DNA of 64,000 nucleotides, taken from assembly GCA_019639255.1 (NCBI GenBank), contig JAHBSF010000025.1, positions 1 through 64,000 of the forward strand, given 5' to 3'. The stretch comes from Acidobacteriota bacterium (lineage in GTDB: Bacteria; Acidobacteriota; Blastocatellia; RBC074). The translations under genes and the position numbers were made by a program. How positions within the stretch are numbered: position 1 is the first letter of the stretch; each line of letters starts with the position of its first letter. A model generated the notes under the pieces. That model was not told where the DNA came from. It did no database searches and saw only the letters and a list, made by a program, of their open reading frames with translations. This document shows positions 46,595 through 55,811 of the stretch, piece after piece.

Positions 46595-47035
46595 AGAAGT
46601 GCTGAGTGCGAGGAAGAAGAAGTGCTGAGTGCTGAGTGCTGAGTGCTGAGTGCTGAGTGCAATTTGGAAATCAGGAACTTTATTTACAGATACTTTGAAT
46701 TGAAGTTCATCAGTACTCTGTCAAGCAAGTTCTCGGGTTTTTTCAGCCGCGAAGCGGCAAAAGATCTGTAGCCTGGTGCGTGAGCGCCAGGTCAGCAGAA
46801 AAAGAATGTCCGAGCCCTGAAAGGGCGAAAGATCTTTCGCCCCTCCGGGGCTGGTCCGGCTTCTCTACACTCTCCCAGGGCTCGCGCCCTGGGCTACAGA
46901 TCTTTCGCCGCTTTGCGGCTGAAAAACCCCGAGAACTTGCTTGACAGAGTATTTACAAACTCTAAATGGAAATTCTTCAGTTCCTGTTTGCACTGCGGCA
47001 CTTTCTTCTTCTTCTCCCACCGGTTGACAAGCCCG
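46595..47035. repeat. CTGAGTG-repeat palindrome, copy 2, split by an M element
   Basis: Left part 46595-46713: GAAGAAGAAGTGCTGAGTGC twice, more AGTGCTG units, then AATCAGGAACTTTATTTACAGATACTTTG. Right part 46952-47030: TTTACAAACTCT...TTCTTCAGTTCCTGTTTGCACTG then TTTCTTCTTCTTC. These match the two halves of the copy at 27428-27582 and are separated by the 238-bp M copy. Confidence 0.8.
46714..46951. mobile_element. M-family MITE-like element, copy 3, nested insertion
   Basis: 238 bp, the same length as the copy at 1-238. Perfect terminal inversion TACTCTGTCAAGCAAGTTCT / AGAACTTGCTTGACAGAGTA, then TTTTTTCAGCCGC / GCGGCTGAAAA and the GCCTGGTGCGTGAGCGCC block. It lies inside another palindrome. 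A dinucleotide TA at each end is a possible target duplication. No transposase inside; mobilised in trans if at all. Confidence 0.8.
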
Positions 47036-47139
47036 AATCCCGCCGATAGAGTTTGAATCTCGCCGGCAGGCTTTGCGGCGCAAAGCGCAAGGCGGCGGGA
47101 TTCTGCCCCGTAAAACGACAAAATGAAGGAGTATTGCAC

Positions 47140-47631
47140 ATGAGCAACCTGGCACTCTCAGCGGTCGAGACTGCGCCGCAGGCCGGAATCAAGGAGGGCG
47201 TCTACAAAGTAGCGTCGACCGATCTGGTCTTCGAGACGAGCGAGCGCGTCGAGCTGAAGAGCATTACCCGGGAGATCGCTGCTTTCGTAGAGCAGTCGCC
47301 CGTGCGGGATGGAGTCGTGCTCGTATCCTCGCTCCACACAACCTGCGGTCTGATGCTGAACGAAACTCAGGGCGCGCTGCTTTCCGATATGGTTTCGATG
47401 TTCGAGCAGGTAGTCCCGCGCGGCGTTTACTACAAACACAACGATCCGCTGCTGTCGGACTGCGACCGCAAGAACGCCGATGCGCATCTGCGCGCAATCA
47501 TCGTCGGGCTCAGCCTCACGATTCCGGTAGTCGACGGCAAGCTGAAGCTCGGAACCTGGCAGAATGTAGTACTGACCGAGTTTGACGGACCGAATCGGCG
47601 CAGAGTGCACCTTCAGGCCATGGGAGTTTGA
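47140..47631 (+). CDS. yjbQ: YjbQ/UPF0047 family protein (secondary thiamine-phosphate synthase)
   Basis: 163 residues; GAAGGAG 8 nt before ATG 47140. Family blocks: ELKSITREIAAFVEQS, VLVSSLHTTCGLMLNE, HNDPLLSDCDRKNADAHLRAIIVG, and GTWQNVVLTEFDGPNRRRVHLQ, with three conserved histidines. YjbQ of E. coli has low thiamine-phosphate synthase activity; the physiological role is open. Precedes the epimerase by 75 nt on the same strand. Confidence 0.92.
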   Translation: MSNLALSAVETAPQAGIKEGVYKVASTDLVFETSERVELKSITREIAAFVEQSPVRDGVVLVSSLHTTCGLMLNETQGALLSDMVSMFEQVVPRGVYYKHNDPLLSDCDRKNADAHLRAIIVGLSLTIPVVDGKLKLGTWQNVVLTEFDGPNRRRVHLQAMGV

Positions 47632-47706
47632 ATCCCGTCGCAGTACAGGTCATTCCAGAGGGCAGCCCGTGCGCGCTGCCCTTTTCAATTACGCGCGGGT
47701 TGAATC

Positions 47707-48687
47707 TTGAAGCGGGCGTTTGTAACGGGAGCAACGGGATTTGTAGGCGCGTCGGTTGTACGCGAACTCCTGGCCGACGGCTGGGAAGTGCGTGCGCTTG
47801 TGCGCAGCAACAGCAATCGAAGCAACATTGCCGGCCTGCCCCTTGAACAGCTCGAGGGCGATCTGACTGACCGTGCGCACCTCACTGAACTGATCGACGG
47901 TTGCGAAGCGGTATTTCACATAGCAGCGCATTATTCGCTCTGGGCGCGCGATGGGGATCTGCTCTACCGCGTAAACGTCGAAGGCACGAAAAACCTGCTC
48001 GCAGCCGCGCGCCGCGCACAAGTCAGGCGTTTCGTTCATACGAGTTCGGTCGCGGCCATAGGCGTGCCGCAGCCCGGATGCACAGCCGATGAAGCATTTG
48101 ATTCGCGGATTGAAGATCTGACGGGCGATTACAAAAAATCGAAATTCCTGGCTGAAGCCGCGGCGCGCGAGGCCGCACGCGGGGGTCTGGATGTCGTAAT
48201 AGTCAATCCTTCGACTCCGGTAGGCCCGTACGACATCAAACCCACGCCCACGGGCGAGATCATCGTGCGCTTTCTCGAAGGGCGCATGCCGTTTTATGTA
48301 CATACGGGACTCAATCTGATCGCCGTCGAGGATGTAGCGCGCGGACACCTGCTCGCATACGAACGCGGGCAAACGGGCGAACGCTACATACTCGGAAACC
48401 GAAACCTCACCCTGCGCGAGATACTGGAAATTCTTGCCGTCATAACGGGGAGGCGCGCGCCGCGTTTTGCCATTCCTCATTTCATCCCGCTTTTTGCGGC
48501 CTATCTGGATGAAGTCGTTCTTGCGCACACGATCGGGAAACAACCGAAGCTTAGCGTAGCGGCGGTGAGGATGTCGCGCAGGGCGATGTATTACGACTCA
48601 AGCCGTGCAGTGCGGGAACTCGGTTTGCCGCAAAGCCCCGTTGAGGATGCTCTCGCTCGCGCGGTGGAATGGTTCAGGAAAAAATAA
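47707..48687 (+). CDS. hpnA: NAD-dependent epimerase/dehydratase, HpnA-like
   Basis: 326-residue extended short-chain dehydrogenase. Rossmann motif VTGATGFVGASVV at residues 6-18, catalytic TSSVAAIG and YKKSK (Tyr/Lys), VNPSTPVGPYDIKPTPTGEIIV typical of hopanoid-associated sugar epimerases, and DVARGHLLAYERG. Start TTG 47707; the ribosome site is weak. In hopanoid producers HpnA acts in side-chain formation; no other hpn gene is visible here, so the specific role is uncertain. It ends directly at a P palindrome shared with the TIG protein. Confidence 0.82.
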   Translation: MKRAFVTGATGFVGASVVRELLADGWEVRALVRSNSNRSNIAGLPLEQLEGDLTDRAHLTELIDGCEAVFHIAAHYSLWARDGDLLYRVNVEGTKNLLAAARRAQVRRFVHTSSVAAIGVPQPGCTADEAFDSRIEDLTGDYKKSKFLAEAAAREAARGGLDVVIVNPSTPVGPYDIKPTPTGEIIVRFLEGRMPFYVHTGLNLIAVEDVARGHLLAYERGQTGERYILGNRNLTLREILEILAVITGRRAPRFAIPHFIPLFAAYLDEVVLAHTIGKQPKLSVAAVRMSRRAMYYDSSRAVRELGLPQSPVEDALARAVEWFRKK

Positions 48688-48774
48688 AGGAACAAACGAA
48701 ACAGGACGGAACATACGGAAAGGTTGAATAATTCCGTATGTTCCGTCCTGTTTCGTTTGTTCCGTTATCTCTCC
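48688..48774. repeat. P-family palindrome, copy 14, between two convergent stop codons
   Basis: Exactly fills the gap from the hpnA stop TAA (48685-48687) to the stop of the minus-strand TIG gene (TTA at 48775-48777). AGGAACAAACGAAACAGGACGG / CCGTCCTGTTTCGTTTGTTCC. Confidence 0.92.
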
Positions 48775-51700
48775 TTACTGTTCGATAATCTCGATCCGGC
48801 CATCCTCCCGGCGCGCGCGCGGGCGCGACTGGAGGTTGAACAATCGGGATTCGCCGACTTCCGACGGAGGCTCAACCGTATCGCCCGGCCGGTTGCAGGT
48901 GCTGAAGGGATCGGTGCCGTTCAGCAGCAGCAGTATGGCCGCAAGTTGCGGCATATCCTGGGTCCGGTTGTCGGAAATCGCCGAGCGGATCTGGGTGAAG
49001 ATGTCGTTGATCGACGTATTCGGCGTAATCACCGCGCCGTTGCTCAACAACACCGGGGTGTAGAAGATGCCGTAGCATCGCGGCGAGCTTTGCAGCGCGC
49101 CGGCTGCGGTTGCCGATCCGGCCGAGATGAAGCTCAACTGCGAAGCCACAAACTCGGCGTTGAGTTGCTGGAGCGCGCTCGTTCCGCCCTGCAATACCGA
49201 ACGGATCAGCGTCTCGTTGCCCTTGACCAGAATCGGCGTATTGGCGTTCACGCCGCCGATCAGCACCAGCCCGTTCGGGACGCGGCTGATGTTCCGCACG
49301 TAGTACTGCGCCGAGCGGAAGCAGATCGTGCGGCAATCCGGAGTTCCGGCCGGATCGATCAGGAATATCAGCGTGTTCGACACGCCGCCCCCCGGCCCCG
49401 GATTGAATACGGTAATCAGCGCCGTGCCCTGCGAAGCCACGAGCGCGCCCGAAATCTGCGCCCGAACCTGCGTCCCGCTGAGGAAGGTGGTCGGTTGATT
49501 CAGACCGTTCCAGCGAACCATAGATCCGCCGACGAAGTTTGCTCCGTTGATCGTCAGCAGGAATGCCCCGCTGCCTTCCGTAACGACCACTGGATTGAGG
49601 CTCACGAGCGTCGGCGCCGGATTCGGGGCCGACTGGATCGTCAGCGGCAGCCCCCCTGATACGCCGCCGCCCGGCGCCGGAGTGACAACCGTAATGGTCA
49701 GTATGGCAACCGATGCGACATCGGCCGCCGTAATCTGCGCCGTCAACTGCGTCCCGCTCACAAACGTGGTAACGCGAGGCGATCCGTTTACCTGCACAAC
49801 GGAAGTGGGAGTGAAATTAGCTCCGTTGACCGTCAATACAAACGGCACGCCTATGGCCGCAGACGAAGGCGCAAGGCTTGTAATCACCGGCGCCGGCGGC
49901 GGCGCGGCAAGCACGCCGAAATTCAGGGCATTCGAAAGCCCGCCTCCCGGCGCAGGCGTAAATACCGTGATGACGAGCGTCGTTACCGCCGACAGATCTC
50001 CCGCCGTAAGCCCTATGGTCAGCCGCGTATTGCTGACGAAAGTCGTCGCCCTCGCCACGCCGTTGACGCGCACGCTCGAAGTCGGAACGAAATTCGCTCC
50101 GTCAACCGTCAGCGTGATGGCGCCGCTGCCCACTATTACCGCTCCGGGCGTAAGCGACGTAATGACGGGTGCGGGCGCCTGTCCCGGCGTCACCGGAACG
50201 ATGATCGAGTTCGACACCCCGCCGCCCGGCTCCGGCGTGAAGACCGAAATCGTCGCCGAAGTGATTCCGACCAGATCGACCGCCTGCAGCACCGCCGACA
50301 GTTGCGTCGTACTCAGGAACGTAGTCGGCCGATCCTGCCCGTTGATCCGGACCACGGATGCACCGACGAAGTTCGCACCGGTAACCGTTATCGTCACGGG
50401 CAATCCCGTGCCGACAAGCTGCGCCGGCGATACGCTCGTAAGCTGCGGCGCCGGACTGTTGATCGCAAAATTGATCACGCCGCTCGTGCCCCCGCCCGGC
50501 GGCGGATTGAATATACGCACCGCCACCTGCCCCCCAAGCAGCAGATCGGCTGAAGTTACGGTGGCCGTAGCCGTAGTCGAGGAAAGCACCTCGGTCATCA
50601 GATCCCGGTTGCCGAAGCGCACAACCGCGTTCGAGGCGAAGTTGGTGCCCGTAACCACGAGCGTGAATCCCGGAGCGCCGGAGTTGGCCGACTCCGGCGT
50701 GATCGAGGTAATACGCGGCAGTGCGTTCGGCGTCCGCACAAGCAGCAGCAGCGCGTTCGACGCTCCGCCGCCCGGACCCGCATTCACGGCGACGATCGTC
50801 AGATCGCCCTCGTTGGCGCGATCCGAGGCGAGCACCGTAACGGTGATGCGCGTCGAATTGACGAAGCCCGTCGGCCGGTTCTGCCCGTTGACCTGTACTA
50901 CAACGCCCGGCGCGAAATTCGATCCGTTGATGGTAACCGTCGTATTCCCGCCGCCGAGGCCGGAGGTGGAAATCAGCCCCGGATCGAGGCTCGTAAGCAC
51001 CGGCGTCGGATTGAGCACCGTGAGGCTCACGACGTTCGACGTCCCGCCGCCCGGAGGAGGATTGAAGACGTTGACCGTTACCGTTCCGCCGAATGCGATA
51101 TCTGCGGCCGTCACCTGCGCGGTCAACTGCCCCGACGAAATGAAGGTCGTAGTCCGCGACTCGCTGCCGACCTGCACGACGGAGGTCGGATTGAAGTTCA
51201 GTCCCTCGACGGCGAGCGTGAATCCCGGCCCGCCCGCGTTGACCGTCGATGGGGTGATCGTGGTGACCACGGGCGGATTCTGCGATCCCTCCGTAACGGC
51301 GAAATTCACCGCGTTGGAGGTTCCGCCGCCCGGAACCGAATTGAATACCGTCACGACGATCGTTCCCACATTCGCCGTGTCGGAGGCCGGAACCTGTACC
51401 TGCAATTCCGTCGCGCTGATATACGTCGTCTGGCGCGGACTGCTGTTCAGACGCACGATGGATCCGGGGAAAAAGCCCGTACCTGAAACTATCATCGTGA
51501 AGCTGGGGCCCCCAACGATGATCGTGCTCGGACTCAGCGAATTGATTCGCGGCACAGGATTGGACTCAGCCTGAATGAAGAAATTCGCTGCATTCGAGGT
51601 CTGATTTCCCTGCACCACCGTTACCTGCGCCGTTCCGGGCGCCGCGATGTCCGAAGCCGGAATCTGCGCCTGAAGCTCGCTGCCGCTGACAAATGTCGTG

Positions 51701-54354
51701 GCCCGCGCCTGCCCGTTCCACCGCACTCCCGCCCCGTTGATGAAGCTGGTTCCTATTACCGTCAGGGTGAAACCGTCCCCCCCGGCCAAAGCCGAATTCG
51801 GACTCAGGAACAGGATCGTAGGCGGCCCAAGCGTTATCGTCAGCGTCTGCGCATTCGACAACCCGCCGCCCGGAGGCGGAGTCGATACGGTGATCTGCGC
51901 CGTACCGGACGTAACGATGTCGGCGGCGAATACCGTTGCCTGGAGCTGGGTCGATGATACGAAGGTAGTCGGGCGCGTCTGTCCGTTGTAGAGCACAACC
52001 GACTCGCCGACAAAACCCGCTCCGTTAAGCGTCAGTGTGAAATCCTGCCCGCCCGACACTACCGTGTTCGGCGAGATGCTCGTCAACTGCGGCGCCGGAT
52101 TGGCCGTCCCCTCGACGCGGAAAATCATGTTGTTCGAGTTGCCGCCGCCCGGAGGAGGATTCACCACGCTGACGACGAAATTACCCCCCACCGCAATATC
52201 CGACGCCGGAATCTGCGCTTCGAGTTCCGTGTCGCTTATAAAAGTAGTCATGCGCGGGCTGCCCTGCCACCGCACGAAGGCGTCGGGAGCGAAGTTCGTC
52301 CCTATAACCGTCAGCGTGAAGGCGGTGTCGCCCGGCACACGTGTTTCCGGCGAAAGCATCGATATGCGAGGCAATGCGCTCGCCTGCCTCACCGTTACTT
52401 CCACCTCGTTCGATACGCCGCCCCCGGGCTGCGGATTGAGCACCGTGATCTTCGGCGTGCCGGCCTGCGCAAAGTCGCTCGTGGGAATTACGGCCCGCAA
52501 CTGCGAGCTGTTGTCAAAAAACGTCTGACGCGCCTGCCCGTTCCAGCGAACCATCGCGCCCGAAACAAAATCCGAGCCGATCACCGTAATCGTGACTCCC
52601 GCCTGACCGACGCCGAATACCTGCGGCGTCACTTCCAGTATCGAGGGTACGGGATTGTTGATCGAAAGCTGTACGGTATTCGATACGCCCCCGCCCGGCG
52701 GCGGATTCAGCACCGAAATGTCGATCGTGCCCGGCTCGGCTATGTCGCCCGGCGGCAGAAACGCCTGCAACTCCGTGGTGCTCACAAACCGCGTCGCCCG
52801 TATCTGACCGTCCACGCGCACCGCCGCCCCGTCTACGAAATCCATTCCGTTGACGATAAGCGTAAACGTAGGCCCGCCGACGATCACAAAACTCGGCGAT
52901 ATGGACGTGATGACCGGAACCGCGTTGACCGTGGGAGTGAAATTGACCGTTCCCGCAAGAAATGCCGCTTCCACTTCGTCGGCATTCGTGTTTACAACCG
53001 CGCTCCCAATCGGCTCGTCGCCGAATCCGACTACGGACGTATTCTGGTTTCCAACAGTCGGAACCGTAAACGTTACGACGAGCAACTGACGCACGCCCAT
53101 GCCGAAAGTGCGGCCGCCGCGCAACGCCAGAGCAACGCCTATGCGACCCGCCGCAATCTGCTCCGTGTTGGTGTTCAGTACCGGCTCGCCCTGCACCGGA
53201 ACGCCGTCGCCGAGCTGCACGCGCACAAATGAAATATGCTGAGGATTGTAGTTGAGCGTGAAACTGACCGCGTTTTCGTTGCCCTGAGCGTCAAGTTCGA
53301 TAACGATCGTGTTGTCCTGACCCCGAGTGAAGGTTGTACCTACAACCCTGACGGTGCGCACCTGCGCGGGAGATGCTCCCTCGCCAAACGCTGCCGCTGC
53401 TGCACCCGCAAACGAAACCGGGGCCGTAGGCCCGGCTGCGGGCTGCGGCGAATCGAGCCCCTCCGTATAGCGTCCGACCTGCACCCAGTCGGCAAGCGTT
53501 ATACGCCCGTCGCCGAAAGTCGCGCGCGGCGCCGTGTCGGCCCGCTGAAATTCGCTGCCCTCGACCGGATCATCGAGCTGCGCCATAAAACGCCCCGCCT
53601 GAATCCAGTCCCCTATCGTCAGCGCACCGTCGTCGCTCCCGTTCGGACGCGGAGCCACGTCGCCTTCTATCGCCGCCGCTACCGCTACCACACCGTTCGT
53701 GTAACCGACAAACAACTCCGCGCCGTCTGCGTCGATTACGCCGCGCCGCAACGGATAATCGGTGAACTCTATCTCCGATGTCCGCCGCTCGCGCCCGCCG
53801 TCGATGCGAAAACTCAGATCCAGCAGCCGATGCGCACCCGAGAACGCCCCTGCATCCTCGAGCGTAATCACCGCGCCGAGCACGCCCATCGCCGCCTGCG
53901 ATCGGTCGAGATCCAGACTCGCCCCCGTAACGCCCGGAGCGAGCCTCGCATCCAGAAGCTCCAACCCCGCAGCGTCAAAACGCAGACTGAAACGTATCTC
54001 GCGCTCGTCGCCCTGCGAGAAAAATTCCACCGGAACCGTCAGCTCGCTGCCCGGCGTCGCACTCGACGGCCGCACCCGCAGCATTCGACCCTGCGGCTCT
54101 ATTACCGATCCCAGAGGACCGCGGTTGACCAGACGGGACATCCCGCCCGCATCCGAAACCGGTCCCGTAAACGAACTCCTCACCGGAGCCGAAAATTCAG
54201 GAAGTGCCTCTGAGGGGATCGCTGCCGCTTCCGCAGCAGCCCGGGGCGAGAGGGCCGAAAGGATGGTCTGGCTCGATAACGCCATCCACCCAAGCAGTGT
54301 CAACCCAAGTCCGATCTTGACCAGCGAGTTGACGGACTTCAACTTGATATTCAT
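48775..54354 (-). CDS. Giant exported protein with cohesin-like, dockerin-like and 13 IPT/TIG domains
   Basis: 1,859 residues. Signal or anchor near residues 12-35 (IGLGLTLLGWMALSSQTILSA). A cohesin-like beta domain (about 75-190: SATPGSELTVPVEFFSQG), a dockerin-like pair GDVAPRPNGSDDGALTIGDWI and FGDGRITLADWVQVGRY (about 235-300), a second cohesin-like domain (about 330-470), then thirteen IPT/TIG repeats of about 92 residues (about 472-1667), each with 'SISP', 'GxNF', 'TTFVSxTxL' and 'NPPPGGGxSN'. The last 190 residues are a distinct Cys-containing domain. Likely a surface adhesin. AAGGAG precedes the ATG. Confidence 0.88.
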   Translation of the reverse strand: MNIKLKSVNSLVKIGLGLTLLGWMALSSQTILSALSPRAAAEAAAIPSEALPEFSAPVRSSFTGPVSDAGGMSRLVNRGPLGSVIEPQGRMLRVRPSSATPGSELTVPVEFFSQGDEREIRFSLRFDAAGLELLDARLAPGVTGASLDLDRSQAAMGVLGAVITLEDAGAFSGAHRLLDLSFRIDGGRERRTSEIEFTDYPLRRGVIDADGAELFVGYTNGVVAVAAAIEGDVAPRPNGSDDGALTIGDWIQAGRFMAQLDDPVEGSEFQRADTAPRATFGDGRITLADWVQVGRYTEGLDSPQPAAGPTAPVSFAGAAAAAFGEGASPAQVRTVRVVGTTFTRGQDNTIVIELDAQGNENAVSFTLNYNPQHISFVRVQLGDGVPVQGEPVLNTNTEQIAAGRIGVALALRGGRTFGMGVRQLLVVTFTVPTVGNQNTSVVGFGDEPIGSAVVNTNADEVEAAFLAGTVNFTPTVNAVPVITSISPSFVIVGGPTFTLIVNGMDFVDGAAVRVDGQIRATRFVSTTELQAFLPPGDIAEPGTIDISVLNPPPGGGVSNTVQLSINNPVPSILEVTPQVFGVGQAGVTITVIGSDFVSGAMVRWNGQARQTFFDNSSQLRAVIPTSDFAQAGTPKITVLNPQPGGGVSNEVEVTVRQASALPRISMLSPETRVPGDTAFTLTVIGTNFAPDAFVRWQGSPRMTTFISDTELEAQIPASDIAVGGNFVVSVVNPPPGGGNSNNMIFRVEGTANPAPQLTSISPNTVVSGGQDFTLTLNGAGFVGESVVLYNGQTRPTTFVSSTQLQATVFAADIVTSGTAQITVSTPPPGGGLSNAQTLTITLGPPTILFLSPNSALAGGDGFTLTVIGTSFINGAGVRWNGQARATTFVSGSELQAQIPASDIAAPGTAQVTVVQGNQTSNAANFFIQAESNPVPRINSLSPSTIIVGGPSFTMIVSGTGFFPGSIVRLNSSPRQTTYISATELQVQVPASDTANVGTIVVTVFNSVPGGGTSNAVNFAVTEGSQNPPVVTTITPSTVNAGGPGFTLAVEGLNFNPTSVVQVGSESRTTTFISSGQLTAQVTAADIAFGGTVTVNVFNPPPGGGTSNVVSLTVLNPTPVLTSLDPGLISTSGLGGGNTTVTINGSNFAPGVVVQVNGQNRPTGFVNSTRITVTVLASDRANEGDLTIVAVNAGPGGGASNALLLLVRTPNALPRITSITPESANSGAPGFTLVVTGTNFASNAVVRFGNRDLMTEVLSSTTATATVTSADLLLGGQVAVRIFNPPPGGGTSGVINFAINSPAPQLTSVSPAQLVGTGLPVTITVTGANFVGASVVRINGQDRPTTFLSTTQLSAVLQAVDLVGITSATISVFTPEPGGGVSNSIIVPVTPGQAPAPVITSLTPGAVIVGSGAITLTVDGANFVPTSSVRVNGVARATTFVSNTRLTIGLTAGDLSAVTTLVITVFTPAPGGGLSNALNFGVLAAPPPAPVITSLAPSSAAIGVPFVLTVNGANFTPTSVVQVNGSPRVTTFVSGTQLTAQITAADVASVAILTITVVTPAPGGGVSGGLPLTIQSAPNPAPTLVSLNPVVVTEGSGAFLLTINGANFVGGSMVRWNGLNQPTTFLSGTQVRAQISGALVASQGTALITVFNPGPGGGVSNTLIFLIDPAGTPDCRTICFRSAQYYVRNISRVPNGLVLIGGVNANTPILVKGNETLIRSVLQGGTSALQQLNAEFVASQLSFISAGSATAAGALQSSPRCYGIFYTPVLLSNGAVITPNTSINDIFTQIRSAISDNRTQDMPQLAAILLLLNGTDPFSTCNRPGDTVEPPSEVGESRLFNLQSRPRARREDGRIEIIEQ

Positions 54355-54449
54355 CGAGGCGTGCTCCTTGATTTTTGAATCCTTGATCGTGTGTGCACGG
54401 GGAACAACTCTTCTATCTGATCAGCGATCCCTTGCTCATACAACCGATA

Positions 54450-54532
54450 CAGAATACCGCACAAACCACAACTCGCGGAAAAGACCTGATCTTTCCGCTA
54501 CTTCCGCTTCTTCCGTTTGTTCGGTATTCTTC
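54450..54532. repeat. Degenerate P-family palindrome, copy 15
   Basis: Arms AGAATACCGCACAAAC / GTTTGTTCGGTATTCT, centre GGAAAAGACCTGATCTTTCC. Clearly related but diverged; it lies about 95 bp upstream of the TIG gene start. Confidence 0.7.
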
Positions 54533-54898
54533 CGCTTTCCATTGTCGTGTGAACAGACCTCTGGCATCTGCTCAGTCTTCCGACCGACGTTTTCCGTTGA
54601 TCAGACATCCAGAATGTGGGCTTCCTGCGCGCCCGCGCGCGCCGCTTTATGGGAAGGATCCGCCGCTCCCCCACGACGATCCTCGGGCACTATAACTTCA
54701 ACCTGTTTGTCAAGGAACCCATTCTAACCTATTCACTGGATAAGGCAAACAGCCACTGTAAGGGGCGTGAAGAAAGTGGGCGGCTGCGCTCCAGAGCTAC
54801 TCAAAGCCGGTTCAGGTGTAGGCGCATAATACCCTGAAACGGTTCCCGCTGTCATGACAAAAATCCCCATCAAAGCCCCGGAAATTACAACCGTCTCA
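54533..54898. other. Gene-free stretch between npdG and the TIG gene
   Basis: No supported gene. On the minus strand a possible promoter for the TIG gene: -35 TTGCCT (54743-54748), 16-bp spacer, -10 TAGAAT (54721-54726). Leader would be about 360 nt including the degenerate P palindrome. Confidence 0.45.
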
Positions 54899-55576
54899 TC
54901 AGACGGGGCCGGGCAGGCCCGATATGCGCACTCCGGAGTGGCATTTATACCTTATGTTGACGCCAATGAGCAGCGCCGTCAGCGCCTCGACCGTTCTGGA
55001 ATTCGACAGCGCGCCCGCATCCACGAAGCGGCAGCCCGGAATGGACTCCACAAGCGGCCGCAGGCGCTCCCTGTCCGCCTTCATATCGCCGCAAACCAGC
55101 ACATCGCAGTCAACCGGATGCGCAAGATCTGCAAGCGCCGCGGCGCCGACATTGTGGAATGCCGACGCTACCGCCACGCCCTCCGGCGCAAACTCGGCGG
55201 CCTGCTCCGCAGCCGATCCCGCCCATACGCCGAGCACTCGCGTGGCGCGTCCGCCCACGGCCGGTTCGAGCGGCACCGTTACGTCTACCAGAAGCGCACC
55301 CGGCTCCATCCGACCCCGAATCTCCTTGAGCGTCGCAATCTGCGCGGCAAACGGAACCGTAATGACCACAATGGATGATCTCGCAGCAGCCTCGGCATTC
55401 TGCGCGCCCGAGACCGAGGCTGCTCGGCCAATCTGCGCCCGAATATCGGCTGCCGCAGCCTCTGCACGTCCCGCGTCGCGCGATCCGAGCACTATATCGA
55501 AGCCCGCCGCAGCCCAGCGCAGCGCAAGCCCTTTACCCTGATCGCCGGTTCCCCCGATAATGGCAATTCGTTGCAT
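54899..55576 (-). CDS. npdG: NADPH-dependent F420 reductase (NpdG-like)
   Basis: 225 residues: IAIIGGTGDQGKGLALRWAAAG (NADP-binding), VLGSRDAGRA, VVITVPFAAQIATLKEI, VDVTVPLEP, VASAFHNVGAAALADL and DCDVLVCGD. These match F420H2:NADP oxidoreductase, which shuttles hydride between F420 and NADP. AGGAG precedes the ATG. No F420 synthesis genes lie in the window, and short relatives may act in other reductions, so the cofactor is inferred. Confidence 0.85.
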   Translation of the reverse strand: MQRIAIIGGTGDQGKGLALRWAAAGFDIVLGSRDAGRAEAAAADIRAQIGRAASVSGAQNAEAAARSSIVVITVPFAAQIATLKEIRGRMEPGALLVDVTVPLEPAVGGRATRVLGVWAGSAAEQAAEFAPEGVAVASAFHNVGAAALADLAHPVDCDVLVCGDMKADRERLRPLVESIPGCRFVDAGALSNSRTVEALTALLIGVNIRYKCHSGVRISGLPGPV

Positions 55577-55650
55577 AATGTTGCTCCTGATTGCTCGTAA
55601 GTGCGGTAGTAGAGAGCGAGAAGAAGTAGTGCTGAGTGCAACTCAAGAGA

Positions 55651-55757
55651 GAGAGAGAGAAAAGATGACGAAACAAACGAAAGTACACGGAAATCACGAA
55701 AATGGTCAAACATTTCGTTTGTTCCGTTTCATTCCGTCTGTTCCGTTATCTCTCTTT
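55651..55757. repeat. P-family palindrome, copy 16, with adjacent CTGAGTG half-unit
   Basis: GAGAAAAGATGACGAAACA ... TGTTCCGTTATCTCTCTTTT; centre GAAAATGGTCAAACATTTC. Just upstream GTGCTGAGTGCAACTC (about 55630) and just downstream CAGCACTTTCTTC form a remnant of the CTGAGTG palindrome around it, suggesting P inserted into that element. Confidence 0.8.
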
Positions 55758-55811
55758 TCAGCACTTTCTTCCCCTGACCGTGGATTGTAGCACTAACCCG
55801 GAATTAGAGCG

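Noticed and set aside
49547-51574. A 675-residue open frame opposite the TIG-repeat gene
   Set aside because: Its regular repeats simply mirror the TIG repeats on the other strand; no ribosome site or family.
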